From: Rhodobacter sp.
GTDB taxonomy: Bacteria; Pseudomonadota; Alphaproteobacteria; Rhodobacterales; Rhodobacteraceae
Direction: 5' to 3'
Assembly (NCBI GenBank): GCA_013824045.1
Contig: PNND01000459.1
Location: 1-22,105, forward strand
Length of the DNA stretch: 22,105 nucleotides
Under the pieces are notes generated by a model, which was not told the DNA's origin, ran no database searches, and saw only the letters and a program-made list of their open reading frames with translations. How positions within the stretch are numbered: position 1 is the first letter of the stretch; the number at the start of each line of letters is the position of its first letter. Shown piece by piece: positions 15,495-22,105 of this stretch. A program made the translations under genes and the position numbers.

Positions 15495-15974
15495 TCACGC
15501 GCTCGTGAGGGCGAGATCAAGCTCCTCATCGGGGAAGGTTGGTTCTTCACCTTCCCCGTCGCCTTCGTCATCGCCCGGACCTTCGCCGCCGTCACCTTCG
15601 CCTTCATCGTCGCCCGGGCCGGGAGTAGGAATGTCAAAGCCGTTGTCACCTTCTGGCGTCGTTGCATCACCGCCCGGTCCACCGGCGATAGACCCGGTCG
15701 GGCCGATGAGCAGGCCACTAAATTCGCCGCAGGTGCTTTCAACATACTGCAGAACACGAGCGAAGTCGGCACGATCCCGAACCTGTTCCAGGATGCGCTG
15801 GTTCAGCGGCTGTTCACGCAGAACATCGCACATATCTTCGGGCATCCGGATCGTGCGCACTTCGGCGCTGGCCATCTGCGGAAGGATGCAGAGCGTTCCC
15901 ATGACGATGACGGCGGAACCGAAACCGCGGAACATACCCTTGCTTTCAATATGACGCGAACGAAGTGATTTCAT
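15495..15974 (-). CDS. Small exported protein with acidic Gly/Asp/Glu repeat tail
   Basis: I do not recognise a family for this 159-residue protein. Residues 1-37 look like a signal peptide with a basic start, a hydrophobic core ('GSAVIVMGTLCILPQ') and an MASA cleavage site. The mature N-terminal part (38-90) is a small domain with two cysteines, C49 and C82, which could form a disulfide. From about residue 98 the protein becomes low-complexity Gly/Pro/Asp/Glu. Two imperfect 13-residue repeats, 'GPGDDEGEGDGGE' and 'GPGDDEGDGEGEE' (119-144), are encoded by two 39-bp DNA repeats. The tail ends 'DEELDLALTSA'. The ATG at 15974 is chosen for its AGGAG seven bases upstream; an in-frame ATG at 15998 lacks one. 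Such acidic tails often bind cations or stay disordered; any role is speculation. A TTAATC-TT-CGTTAA box lies upstream at 16017-16030. Confidence 0.75.
   Translation of the reverse strand: MKSLRSRHIESKGMFRGFGSAVIVMGTLCILPQMASAEVRTIRMPEDMCDVLREQPLNQRILEQVRDRADFARVLQYVESTCGEFSGLLIGPTGSIAGGPGGDATTPEGDNGFDIPTPGPGDDEGEGDGGEGPGDDEGDGEGEEPTFPDEELDLALTSA
15543..15620 (-). repeat. Two imperfect 39-bp tandem repeats encoding an acidic tail
   Basis: Two adjacent 39-bp units inside the acidic-tail gene each encode 13 residues beginning GPGDDEG. They differ at several third positions and at a few Asp/Glu/Gly codons, so the duplication is not very recent. Copy number may vary between strains. Confidence 0.6.
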
Positions 15975-16016
15975 GACCGTACTCCTGGATCGATGCACCC
16001 CAAGGGAGGGGCGTCA

Positions 16017-16053
16017 TTAATCTTCGTTAACGCACTCGCGCCATGCCGGTCAA
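16017..16053 (-). promoter_or_regulatory. Candidate promoter and CtrA-like box of the acidic-tail gene
   Basis: On the - strand, TTGACC (16053-16048) could be a -35 element. Seventeen bases later comes TTAACG (16030-16025), a poor -10 that is part of the dyad TTAACG-AAGA-TTAA ending at 16017. The dyad matches the box at 3345-3360 (TTAATC-NN-CGTTAA on the + strand), with a spacer of six rather than the seven bases of the CtrA consensus. The box lies 43 bases before the start at 15974, a normal place for an activator or repressor site. Confidence 0.35.
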
Positions 16054-16615
16054 ATTTCTGCCTTCTTTACGTCTTTTTACTCCCCAGTTTTTGCCACACT
16101 TCACGCCCTACGGTATTGTTCAGCAAGAATGCACACGGAAAGGTTGTATGCTGTTTACACCAAGGGAACAGTCGAAGTTTTTTCCACAACGAATCGCGCC
16201 ATGGGGAACCGGATTTAGGGGGAACAGCCCCGCCCAACCCCAATTTCGATGGGTAAACGGGAGTAGTCGGCGAAACTTTTGCGCATTTTGTTCCATTTAA
16301 GTCAAACTTGTGGCCAACCGATCACAATGTGGCGGCAATAAGGCGGCTCACCCTCCAAGCCGCGCTGTCCATCGAAACCCGCGCGCACGATCCCGCAACG
16401 ATCGGAGTTCCGCGCGTCAAGTCAGAAGGTGACCGTGCGGAACTGAAAGACCCCCCGCCGCAAGTCCACCAACCATCAAGGATTGGGAAAGACTGGCGCA
16501 TCAAGAACTGCGAGTACGTCATGGCATGAACAGACCCGCGTCTGCAGTGGTGCACAAGACTGGGGCAAACTTGGCGACTGGGCGCCGCACCTGCAAAATG
16601 ATTCACAGATTCATC

Positions 16616-16643
16616 TTGACGGATCGCTGCACCGCAGTATGTG
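16616..16643 (+). promoter_or_regulatory. Candidate promoter of the tetR-RND operon
   Basis: TTGACG (16616-16621) is a good -35 match. TATGTG (16638-16643) is a partial -10 match after a 16-base spacer. Transcription would begin around 16649-16651, inside the palindrome that also contains the ATG at 16647. This implies either a leaderless message or a start codon further downstream. Confidence 0.45.
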
Positions 16644-16644
16644 T

Positions 16645-16660
16645 GAATGAACGTTCATTC
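16645..16660. promoter_or_regulatory. Perfect 16-bp palindrome, probable TetR operator
   Basis: GAATGAACGTTCATTC is a perfect inverted repeat with 8-bp arms. It lies over the predicted transcription start and includes the first ATG of the tetR-family gene (16647). TetR/AcrR regulators bind such short palindromes in front of their own genes and of linked efflux genes, so this is the likely autoregulatory operator. Binding there would block initiation for the whole operon. Confidence 0.75.
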
Positions 16661-17297
16661 TCAGAAATCCCTTGCCGTGAATCAACCAGACCGCACTCCC
16701 CCGCAAGCAGAGCACCGCGCTGTCGAGATTCTCGAAGGCGTAAGGATGGCCTTTGCCGAAAAGGGCTTTGACGGCGCCTCTATGCAAGACCTCGCCCGCG
16801 CCTGTGGCATGAGCGTGGGCAATTTCTACCGTTACTTCCCATCCAAGGCCGCCATCGTGGCCGCCCTCGTTACCCGCGATCTTGCCGAAGTCGAACTGGA
16901 ATTCAGCCAGATCATCGAAAGCCCCGATCCCATGGGTGCCCTGCGGGCCGCACTGAGCCACCGGATCGAGGTTGATCAATGCGCGACCGACGGCCAGCTT
17001 TGGGCCGAAATGACGGCCGCCTCGCTGCGCAAGCCCGAGATTGCCGAAATCACCCGGCAGATGGAAACCGAAGTAAACCGCTATCTGACGATCGTTTTCG
17101 CCCGTGTCCGCGGCATCGCCGCCGAAGTTGCCCGTGAACGCTATGCCCCGCATGCCAGCCTGCTTGTGATGATGATCAAGGCAAGCGCCATGCACACCGA
17201 CCAAACCCCCGAAGAACGCAACCGGCTGTCGGCGCTTGTCGTGCGCACGATGAACCGCGTTCTGGATGAAATTGTTGCTGACGGTCTGAAAGGTTAG
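16647..17297 (+). CDS. TetR/AcrR-family transcriptional repressor of the RND operon
   Basis: The protein has up to 216 residues. The N-terminal DNA-binding domain is typical of TetR: helix 1 'VEILEGVRMAFAEKGF', then the helix-turn-helix 'MQDLARACGMSVGNFYRYF' (46-64) and 'PSK'. The rest (about 75-216) is a helical ligand-binding and dimerisation domain. The gene lies first in an operon, three bases before an RND adaptor and followed by the permease, so it very probably represses the pump until a substrate binds. The start is unsettled. The ATG at 16647 is inside the palindrome and has no ribosome site. GTG at 16677 (V11) would leave the HTH intact, whereas M34 (16746) has an AAGG before it but would delete helix 1. 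A leaderless message from the ATG at 16647 is possible. Confidence 0.9.
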   Translation: MNVHSQKSLAVNQPDRTPPQAEHRAVEILEGVRMAFAEKGFDGASMQDLARACGMSVGNFYRYFPSKAAIVAALVTRDLAEVELEFSQIIESPDPMGALRAALSHRIEVDQCATDGQLWAEMTAASLRKPEIAEITRQMETEVNRYLTIVFARVRGIAAEVARERYAPHASLLVMMIKASAMHTDQTPEERNRLSALVVRTMNRVLDEIVADGLKG

Positions 17298-17300
17298 TCC

Positions 17301-18467
17301 ATGCGTACCGCGCTTATCCGTCCCGCTTTGCTTGCCTTCCTTCTGGCCGCCCCGCTTCATGCGCAAGAGGCCGAAACCGCCCCTCCCGCGCCGACCCTGC
17401 CCGCCATCACAGTGTCGACGGCAGAAATGCGTCTTCTGCGCGACCGGGTGATCGTGTCGGGATTGGTCAACCCCGTGGAAGCCGTTCAAGTCGCCCCGCT
17501 GATCGAAGGTCAGCCCATCGAAACGCTGCTGGCAGATGTCGGTGACATGGTCGAGGCCGGGCAGGTTCTGGCCACCTTGTCCAAGACCACGCTGGAATTG
17601 CAGCGCAGTCAGTACATCGCCTCGCTCGCCTCGGCGCGCGCAACCATCGCCCAGGCCGAAGCACAGCTGCTGGAGGCGCAGGCCGCCGCCGATGAAGCCG
17701 CCCGCGTGAACGAACGCACGGCGGCGCTGCGCGAACAGGGCACGGCATCGCAGGCTGCCGCCGATCAGGCCAGCGCCAATGCCATCGGCAGCACCGCGCG
17801 CGTCACTGTCGCACGCCAGTCGCTTGAGGCTGCCCGCGCACAGGTGGAACTGGTCGAGGCGCAACTGGCCAATCTGGACCTGCAACTGTCACGGACCGAG
17901 GTGAAAGCCCCTGTCGCTGGCGAAATCACCCATCGCAACGCGGTTGTGGGCGCGGTCGCTTCGGCGGCCGGTCAGCCCATGTTCACCATGAACCGCGATG
18001 GTGCCTTGGAACTGTCGGCCGATGTGGCCGAGATTGATCTGATGCGCCTTGCCCCCGGTCAGGCCGTTAGCATGATCGCCGTCGGTGCGCCCGAACGGCT
18101 GTCCGGGTCCATCCGCCTTGTGGAACCCACCATCGACACGACCACACGCCTTGGCCGCGCCCGTGTGACCATCGACACACCTGCCGGGGTGCGGGCTGGC
18201 ATGTTCATGGATGCCGAAATCCTGGTGGCCGAACGCGAAACCGTCGCGGTGCCGGTCACCGCCGTCGGTTCGTCGCCCGCAGGCAGCACCGTGATGAAAG
18301 TGACTGATGGCACAGTCAGCCGCACGCTGGTGAAAACCGGCATCCGCGATGGCGGCTGGGTTGAAATCCTCGAAGGCATCAGCGCGGGTGATACCGTGGT
18401 CACAAAGGCCGGTGCCTTTGTCCGTGACGGTGACCGCATCAACCCTGTCGCCGCTGCGACGAACTGA
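17301..18467 (+). CDS. RND efflux periplasmic adaptor (membrane fusion protein)
   Basis: This 388-residue adaptor links the inner-membrane permease to an outer-membrane channel. Residues 1-22 are a signal peptide ending 'PLHAQ'. There is no lipobox cysteine, so unlike AcrA the protein is probably not lipidated. It continues with the first lipoyl half ('APLIEGQPIETLLADVGDMVEAGQVLATL', about 65-95), an Ala/Gln/Glu-rich alpha-hairpin (about 97-195), and the second lipoyl half ('TEVKAPVAGEITHRNAVVGAVAS', about 199-222). A beta-barrel ('GALELSADVAEIDLMRLAPGQ', about 233-310) and a membrane-proximal domain at the C-terminus follow. The order and length fit the HlyD/AcrA superfamily. It begins three bases after the tetR stop, with AAAGG overlapping the end of tetR, and is followed 14 bases later by the permease. 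No outer-membrane factor gene is present; a TolC-like channel must be encoded elsewhere. Confidence 0.93.
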   Translation: MRTALIRPALLAFLLAAPLHAQEAETAPPAPTLPAITVSTAEMRLLRDRVIVSGLVNPVEAVQVAPLIEGQPIETLLADVGDMVEAGQVLATLSKTTLELQRSQYIASLASARATIAQAEAQLLEAQAAADEAARVNERTAALREQGTASQAAADQASANAIGSTARVTVARQSLEAARAQVELVEAQLANLDLQLSRTEVKAPVAGEITHRNAVVGAVASAAGQPMFTMNRDGALELSADVAEIDLMRLAPGQAVSMIAVGAPERLSGSIRLVEPTIDTTTRLGRARVTIDTPAGVRAGMFMDAEILVAERETVAVPVTAVGSSPAGSTVMKVTDGTVSRTLVKTGIRDGGWVEILEGISAGDTVVTKAGAFVRDGDRINPVAAATN

Positions 18468-18481
18468 AAAGGGGCCGCGCC

Positions 18482-21400
18482 ATGAACTTTTCCGCCTGGT
18501 CCATCCGAAACCCCGTAGCACCCCTTCTGGCCTTTGTGCTGTTGATGGTGCTGGGCTGGCAAAGCTTCAACAGCCTTCCGATCACTCGTTTCCCGAATAT
18601 CGACGTCCCCCTTGTCGCCGTTACCGTCAGCCAATCCGGCGCCGCCCCGGCCGAGATGGAAACGCAGATCACCAAGGAAATCGAAGACGCCGTTGCCGGG
18701 ATCACCGGGGTCAAGAACGTTGTGTCTTCGGTGACCGATGGCAATTCGACCACGGTCGTTGAGTTCCGCATGGAAGTGCCCACCGACAAGGCGGTGCAGG
18801 ACACAAAGGATGCCATCGATCAGATCCGTGGCGACCTGCCGGGTTCCATCGAAGCCCCCGTCGTCAGCCGGATCGACGTGGAAGGTCAGGCGATCATGAC
18901 CTTTGCGGTCAGCGCGCCCGACATGACGATCGAAGAATTGTCGTGGTTCGTCGATGATACCATCATCCGTGGCCTTCAGGGTCGTCCGGGTATCGGTCGC
19001 GTAGACCGCTATGGTGGCGCAGACCGCGAAATTCGGATCGAACTCGATCCCGTGAAGCTCGATAGTTATGGCATCACGGCCAGCGCGGTGAACGCGCAGT
19101 TGCGTGCCACGAACGCTAACCTCGGTTCCGGCAGATCCGAGCTTGGCGCGGGCGAACAGGCGATCCGGACGCTGGGTGATGCCAAGACGGTCGAAAACCT
19201 CGCCAACACCACCATCGCCCTGCCATCCGGCCGCCATGTCAGGCTGTCCGAACTGGGTCAGGTGAACGACACTTATGAAGAACTGCGGTCGTTCTCGCGT
19301 CTGAATGGCGAACAGGTTGTGACCTTCGCGGTGTTCCGGGCCAAGGGCGCGTCTGAAGTGTCGGTTGCCGAGGTGGTGAACGAACAGCTGGATACCCTGC
19401 GCAGCGCCCATGCCGATGTTCAGATCAAGCTGGTCGATGAAACCGTCTTCTACACCTTTGGCAACTACGAAGCCGCCCTGCACACCCTGATCGAAGGGGC
19501 CATTCTGGCCGTTCTGGTGGTGCTCGCCTTCCTGAAGAACTGGCGCGCGACGCTGATTTCCGCTGTGGCGCTGCCCCTGTCTGCCGTGCCCACCTTCTTT
19601 GTGATGGATCTGCTTGGTTTCTCTCTGAACCTTGTCAGCTTCCTCGCCATCACGCTGGCCACCGGTATTCTGGTGGATGACGCGATCGTCGAGGTGGAGA
19701 ATATCGCCCGACACATCCGCATGGGCAAAACGCCCTATCGCGCCTCCATTGATGCCGCCGATGAGATCGGCCTTGCCGTGATCGCAACATCCTTCACCAT
19801 CGTTGCGGTCTTTGTGCCCGTGTCCTTCATGCCCGGCATTCCAGGGCAGTACTTCCGACAATTCGGCCTGACCGTCGCGATTGCCGTGATCTTCTCTCTG
19901 ATCGTGGCGCGATTGATCACACCCATGATGGCCGCCTATCTGATGCGCACCAAAGACGCGCATGAGGAAAACAGCGAAGACGGCCCTCTGATGAAGGGGT
20001 ATCTCAAGGTTGTCAGCGCCACCACGACGGGCCATTTCCTGAAGATCCCGGCCCGTTACCTGACGCTGCTGGGCGCCATCGCGGTTCTGGCGGTCTCGGT
20101 GCATTTCATGCTCAAGGTGCCCGGCAGTTTCATCCCTCCGGAAGACGTGAGCCGTATCCCGATCTCGGTCGAACTGCCGCCCGGCACAACGCTGGAGCAA
20201 ACGGACCGTACCACGCAGGCGATGGTCGCTGCCATCCGTGAGGTGGAATGGGTCGACAACGTTTTTGTCCTCGGCGGGTCTTCCCCCACGGGCGACCGCG
20301 ATATCCGCCGCGCTTCCGTGACGGTGTTGCTGACGCGGCTGGATCATTCGCTGCTGCTGAAGCTGTCGCAGATCGTGAACAAGGTTCCCGTTGTCGGCGC
20401 GATCATTCCCGATGTGGAAAACACCGGGCGGACCGTGCCGCAGAACGTGATCGAGGCGCAGATCTTCGAAAAGCTGGCCCTTATACCCGACATCCGCGCG
20501 TTCAAGCTGAACGACCGGGGCGAGCGTGACCTGTCCTTCTCGATCCTTGCGGATAATGAGGCGGACCTGAACACCGCTGTGGCCCGGCTGGAAGAGGCGC
20601 TGTCAGGCGATCCCCTTCTGGCCAATGTGGCCTCCGAAGGCGCGCTGCCGCGCCCGGAGATTCAGATCACCCCCCGCGCCAATGAGGCCGCACGTCTTGG
20701 CATCACCACTGCCCAGATTGCCGAGGTTGTCCGCGTGGCAACCATCGGCGATGTGGATGCGCTGCTTGCGAAACTGTCCATCGACAACCGCCTGATCCCG
20801 GTCCGCGTGCGCCTGAACAATGCCAGCCGTGAAGACCTCAGCCGGATCAGCGCGCTGAAGCTGACCACGGCCACTGGCGCAACTGTGCCACTTTCGGCCG
20901 TGGCCGATATCGCAATTGCCGAAGGCCCGTCGATGGTGGATCGCCTGAACCGTGAACGCCGCGCGACGATTGGCGCGAACCTGCCCGTGGGCGTGGCCCT
21001 TGGCACCGCCGCCGCCCGGTTCAACGAGGTGATCGCCAGTGTCGAACTTCCCCCCGGCGTGCGGGTGCAAGAGGCCGGCGATGCCGAGGTGCAGCAGGAA
21101 CTGATGGCCGCCTTCGGCAACGCCATGATCATGGGCCTGATGCTTGTGCTGACAGTGCTGATCCTCTTGTTCAAATCGGTGATCCAGCCTTTCACCATCC
21201 TCTTCTCGCTCCCGCTCGCCATTGGCGGCGTGGCGGCGGCGCTGATCCTGACGAACTCGGCGCTGTCCATGCCGGTGCTGATCGGCATCCTGATGCTGAT
21301 GGGCATCGTGACAAAGAACGCCATCCTGCTGATCGATTTCGCCATCGAGATGCGCAATCAGGGCATGTCGCGCGCCGCTGCGGTGATCGAGGCCGGGCAC

Positions 21401-21754
21401 AAACGCGCCCGTCCCATCGTGATGACCTCCATCGCCATGTCGGCCGGGATGCTGCCCTCGGCGCTGGGCGTGGGCGAGGGCGGATCGTTCCGCGCGCCCA
21501 TGGCCACGGCCGTGATCGGCGGTATCATCGTCTCCACCGTGCTGTCGCTGGTGATCGTCCCGGCCTTCTTCCTGATCATGGATGATCTGTCGCGCCTTCT
21601 GGCCCGCTTCTTCGCCACCTTCATCGGCCCGAAAGAGGCAGAGCCTGATGAACCTGCGGCAAGCGTTCTGGCCGAACGGATCGACGCGCTGGAAGCAAAG
21701 ATCGACGGCAGGCCCCCGCAAAGGGGCGCACCCACCCTGCACGTGGCAGAATAA
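18482..21754 (+). CDS. RND efflux permease, AcrB/HAE1-like inner-membrane pump
   Basis: This 1090-residue proton-driven exporter has the usual twelve-helix RND plan: TM1 at about residues 14-30, a large periplasmic loop, TM2-6, TM7, a second loop and TM8-12. The start of the first loop, 'LPITRFPNIDVPLVAVTV', is characteristic. The TM4 proton-relay acids are D399 and D400 in 'GILVDDAIVEVEN', the drug-exporter (HAE1) form rather than the heavy-metal (CzcA) form. 'MGIVTKNAILLIDFA' near residue 940 is the TM10 motif with the conserved Lys. The length is slightly above AcrB (about 1050), owing to a charged C-terminal tail ending 'AERIDALEAKID...HVAE' that may form a short coiled coil. AAGGGG precedes the ATG at 18482. 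Substrates cannot be inferred; hydrophobic drugs, solvents or bile-like compounds are usual. Confidence 0.95.
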   Translation: MNFSAWSIRNPVAPLLAFVLLMVLGWQSFNSLPITRFPNIDVPLVAVTVSQSGAAPAEMETQITKEIEDAVAGITGVKNVVSSVTDGNSTTVVEFRMEVPTDKAVQDTKDAIDQIRGDLPGSIEAPVVSRIDVEGQAIMTFAVSAPDMTIEELSWFVDDTIIRGLQGRPGIGRVDRYGGADREIRIELDPVKLDSYGITASAVNAQLRATNANLGSGRSELGAGEQAIRTLGDAKTVENLANTTIALPSGRHVRLSELGQVNDTYEELRSFSRLNGEQVVTFAVFRAKGASEVSVAEVVNEQLDTLRSAHADVQIKLVDETVFYTFGNYEAALHTLIEGAILAVLVVLAFLKNWRATLISAVALPLSAVPTFFVMDLLGFSLNLVSFLAITLATGILVDDAIVEVENIARHIRMGKTPYRASIDAADEIGLAVIATSFTIVAVFVPVSFMPGIPGQYFRQFGLTVAIAVIFSLIVARLITPMMAAYLMRTKDAHEENSEDGPLMKGYLKVVSATTTGHFLKIPARYLTLLGAIAVLAVSVHFMLKVPGSFIPPEDVSRIPISVELPPGTTLEQTDRTTQAMVAAIREVEWVDNVFVLGGSSPTGDRDIRRASVTVLLTRLDHSLLLKLSQIVNKVPVVGAIIPDVENTGRTVPQNVIEAQIFEKLALIPDIRAFKLNDRGERDLSFSILADNEADLNTAVARLEEALSGDPLLANVASEGALPRPEIQITPRANEAARLGITTAQIAEVVRVATIGDVDALLAKLSIDNRLIPVRVRLNNASREDLSRISALKLTTATGATVPLSAVADIAIAEGPSMVDRLNRERRATIGANLPVGVALGTAAARFNEVIASVELPPGVRVQEAGDAEVQQELMAAFGNAMIMGLMLVLTVLILLFKSVIQPFTILFSLPLAIGGVAAALILTNSALSMPVLIGILMLMGIVTKNAILLIDFAIEMRNQGMSRAAAVIEAGHKRARPIVMTSIAMSAGMLPSALGVGEGGSFRAPMATAVIGGIIVSTVLSLVIVPAFFLIMDDLSRLLARFFATFIGPKEAEPDEPAASVLAERIDALEAKIDGRPPQRGAPTLHVAE

Positions 21755-21756
21755 GG

Positions 21757-21784
21757 AAAGGCCCGGTTCACCACCGGGCCTTTT
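21757..21784. terminator. Strong intrinsic terminator, probably bidirectional
   Basis: AAAGGCCCGG (21757-21766) and CCGGGCCTTT (21774-21783) form a perfect 10-bp stem with a seven-base loop and a TTTT run on the + strand. It begins two bases after the permease stop. The A-rich 5' arm gives a T-run on the - strand as well, so it can also end the convergent agmatinase-family transcript (stop at 21811). Confidence 0.9.
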
Positions 21785-21810
21785 CATTTCCAAAAGGGCG
21801 CGCGCCGCAC

Positions 21811-22105
21811 CTAAAAGGTCAGCCCCGAAAACCGCGATGGGTTCTGCGGCACCCCCGGCAAAACGCACAGCATTTCATAGAGCAGGTTCGCCCCGATCAG
21901 CGCGGTATTCCCTGACGGATCATAGGGCGGCGACACCTCTACCAGATCGCCCCCTACGATGTTCAGCCCTGCGCAGCCCCGGATGATTTCCAGCGCCTGC
22001 CAGGTGGACAACCCGCCCGGCTCCACCGTGCCGGTCCCCGGCGCAAAGGCTGGGTCCAGACTGTCGATATCATAGCTGATATAGACCGGCGCATCGCCGA
22101 CCGTC
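21811..22105 (-). CDS. Agmatinase/arginase-family ureohydrolase, C-terminal end (cut by window edge)
   Basis: The reading frame is open to the window's right edge and shows the last 97 or so residues of a manganese ureohydrolase. The signature '[19 protein letters not shown]' holds the DxD metal-binding acids of the family (consensus S-x-D-x-D-x-x-D-P-x-x-A-P-G-T-G). It is followed by '[16 protein letters not shown]' and '[30 protein letters not shown]', the usual C-terminal strand and helix of SpeB-like enzymes. These enzymes hydrolyse agmatine, guanidinobutyrate, guanidinopropionate or formiminoglutamate, releasing urea or a related product. The last catalytic Glu is seen in 'VEVSPP'. The exact substrate cannot be told from this part. 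The stop is TAG (CTA at 21811-21813 on the + strand), shortly past the shared terminator. Confidence 0.9.
   Translation of the reverse strand, partial: TVGDAPVYISYDIDSLDPAFAPGTGTVEPGGLSTWQALEIIRGCAGLNIVGGDLVEVSPPYDPSGNTALIGANLLYEMLCVLPGVPQNPSRFSGLTF

Larger units (their letters stand above)
15999..16646. other. Non-coding region between the acidic-tail gene and tetR, partly low in GC
   Basis: I find no convincing gene in these 648 bases. By hand count 16021-16320 is about 49% GC, against well over 60% in the flanking genes; 16321-16646 is closer to the genome average. The left end holds the upstream region of the - strand acidic-tail gene, and the right end holds the tetR promoter. Short open frames exist (for example 16043-16300, 85 codons, + strand), but they lack ribosome sites, recognisable motifs and the codon bias of the neighbours. 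The region could hold a small RNA, a decayed gene or long regulatory DNA. Confidence 0.55.

Noticed and set aside
15543..15620. Repeats that could suggest a CRISPR-like array
   Set aside because: There are only two adjacent imperfect 39-bp units with no spacers, in frame within a gene, encoding an acidic tail.
15505..15954. Ser/Pro-rich + strand frame opposite the acidic-tail gene
   Set aside because: It is the mirror of the Gly/Asp/Glu repeats. The - strand frame has a signal peptide and a good AGGAG ribosome site; this one has neither.
16043..16300. Possible small gene of 85 codons in the low-GC stretch
   Set aside because: It has no ribosome site before the ATG, no motif, and codon use unlike the neighbours; the length is expected by chance in lower-GC DNA.
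16611..17885. Open frame of 424 codons on the - strand
   Set aside because: It is antisense to the tetR and adaptor genes, which have clear domains; its composition is that of a mirror frame.
18059..20347. Long open frame of about 760 codons on the - strand
   Set aside because: It lies wholly antisense to the RND adaptor and permease, has His/Gln/Gly/Arg-rich composition typical of a mirror frame of a GC-rich gene, and shows no family motif.

Overview
The window looks like chromosome of an alphaproteobacterium, most likely order Rhodobacterales (Rhodobacteraceae/Paracoccaceae). The reasons are the high GC content of the genes, the hemD / mitofilin-like / HemY gene order, two 'TTAA' dyads resembling CtrA boxes, and a LapG-type cysteine peptidase. 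This placement is inference from gene content; no marker gene is present. I see no rRNA, tRNA, CRISPR array, insertion sequence, integrase or phage gene.

Layout. (1) 1-3209, + strand: the 3' part of hemD (uroporphyrinogen-III synthase), a membrane-anchored coiled-coil protein (mitofilin-like, COG4223 type) and a HemY-type membrane TPR protein ending in a four-cysteine rubredoxin-like knuckle. (2) 3473-11007: a two-component signalling island. A response regulator with a degenerate GGDEF-like output domain and an HPt protein lie on the + strand. They converge, with overlapping stop codons, on three - strand genes: a 1214-residue GAF/multi-PAS hybrid histidine kinase, a single-domain response regulator and a 690-residue PAS hybrid kinase. 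Together they supply every part of a His-Asp-His-Asp phosphorelay. (3) 11173-15390, + strand: a P1B-4 type metal-exporting ATPase, a secreted LapG-like transglutaminase-fold cysteine peptidase and a TPR-sulfotransferase. (4) 15495-16646: a small exported protein with an acidic Gly/Asp/Glu repeat tail (- strand), then about 650 bases without a convincing gene, half of it low in GC. (5) 16647-21754, + strand: a self-contained RND efflux operon of TetR regulator, periplasmic adaptor and inner-membrane permease. A perfect 16-bp palindrome covers the regulator's first ATG, and a strong hairpin terminator closes the operon. (6) 21811-22105, - strand: the 3' end of an agmatinase/arginase-family gene.

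How they work together. The RND operon is the clearest regulated unit: TetR probably represses its own operon, and the pump needs an outer-membrane channel encoded elsewhere. In the signalling island, the separate HPt protein would be the natural bridge between the receiver domains of the hybrid kinases and the diverged-GGDEF response regulator. The most unusual items are that pseudo-GGDEF response regulator, the TTG start of the large kinase overlapped by an out-of-frame ATG, the palindrome covering the tetR start, the acidic-tail exported protein with its low-GC flank, and the LapB-like cysteine knuckle on the HemY-type protein.
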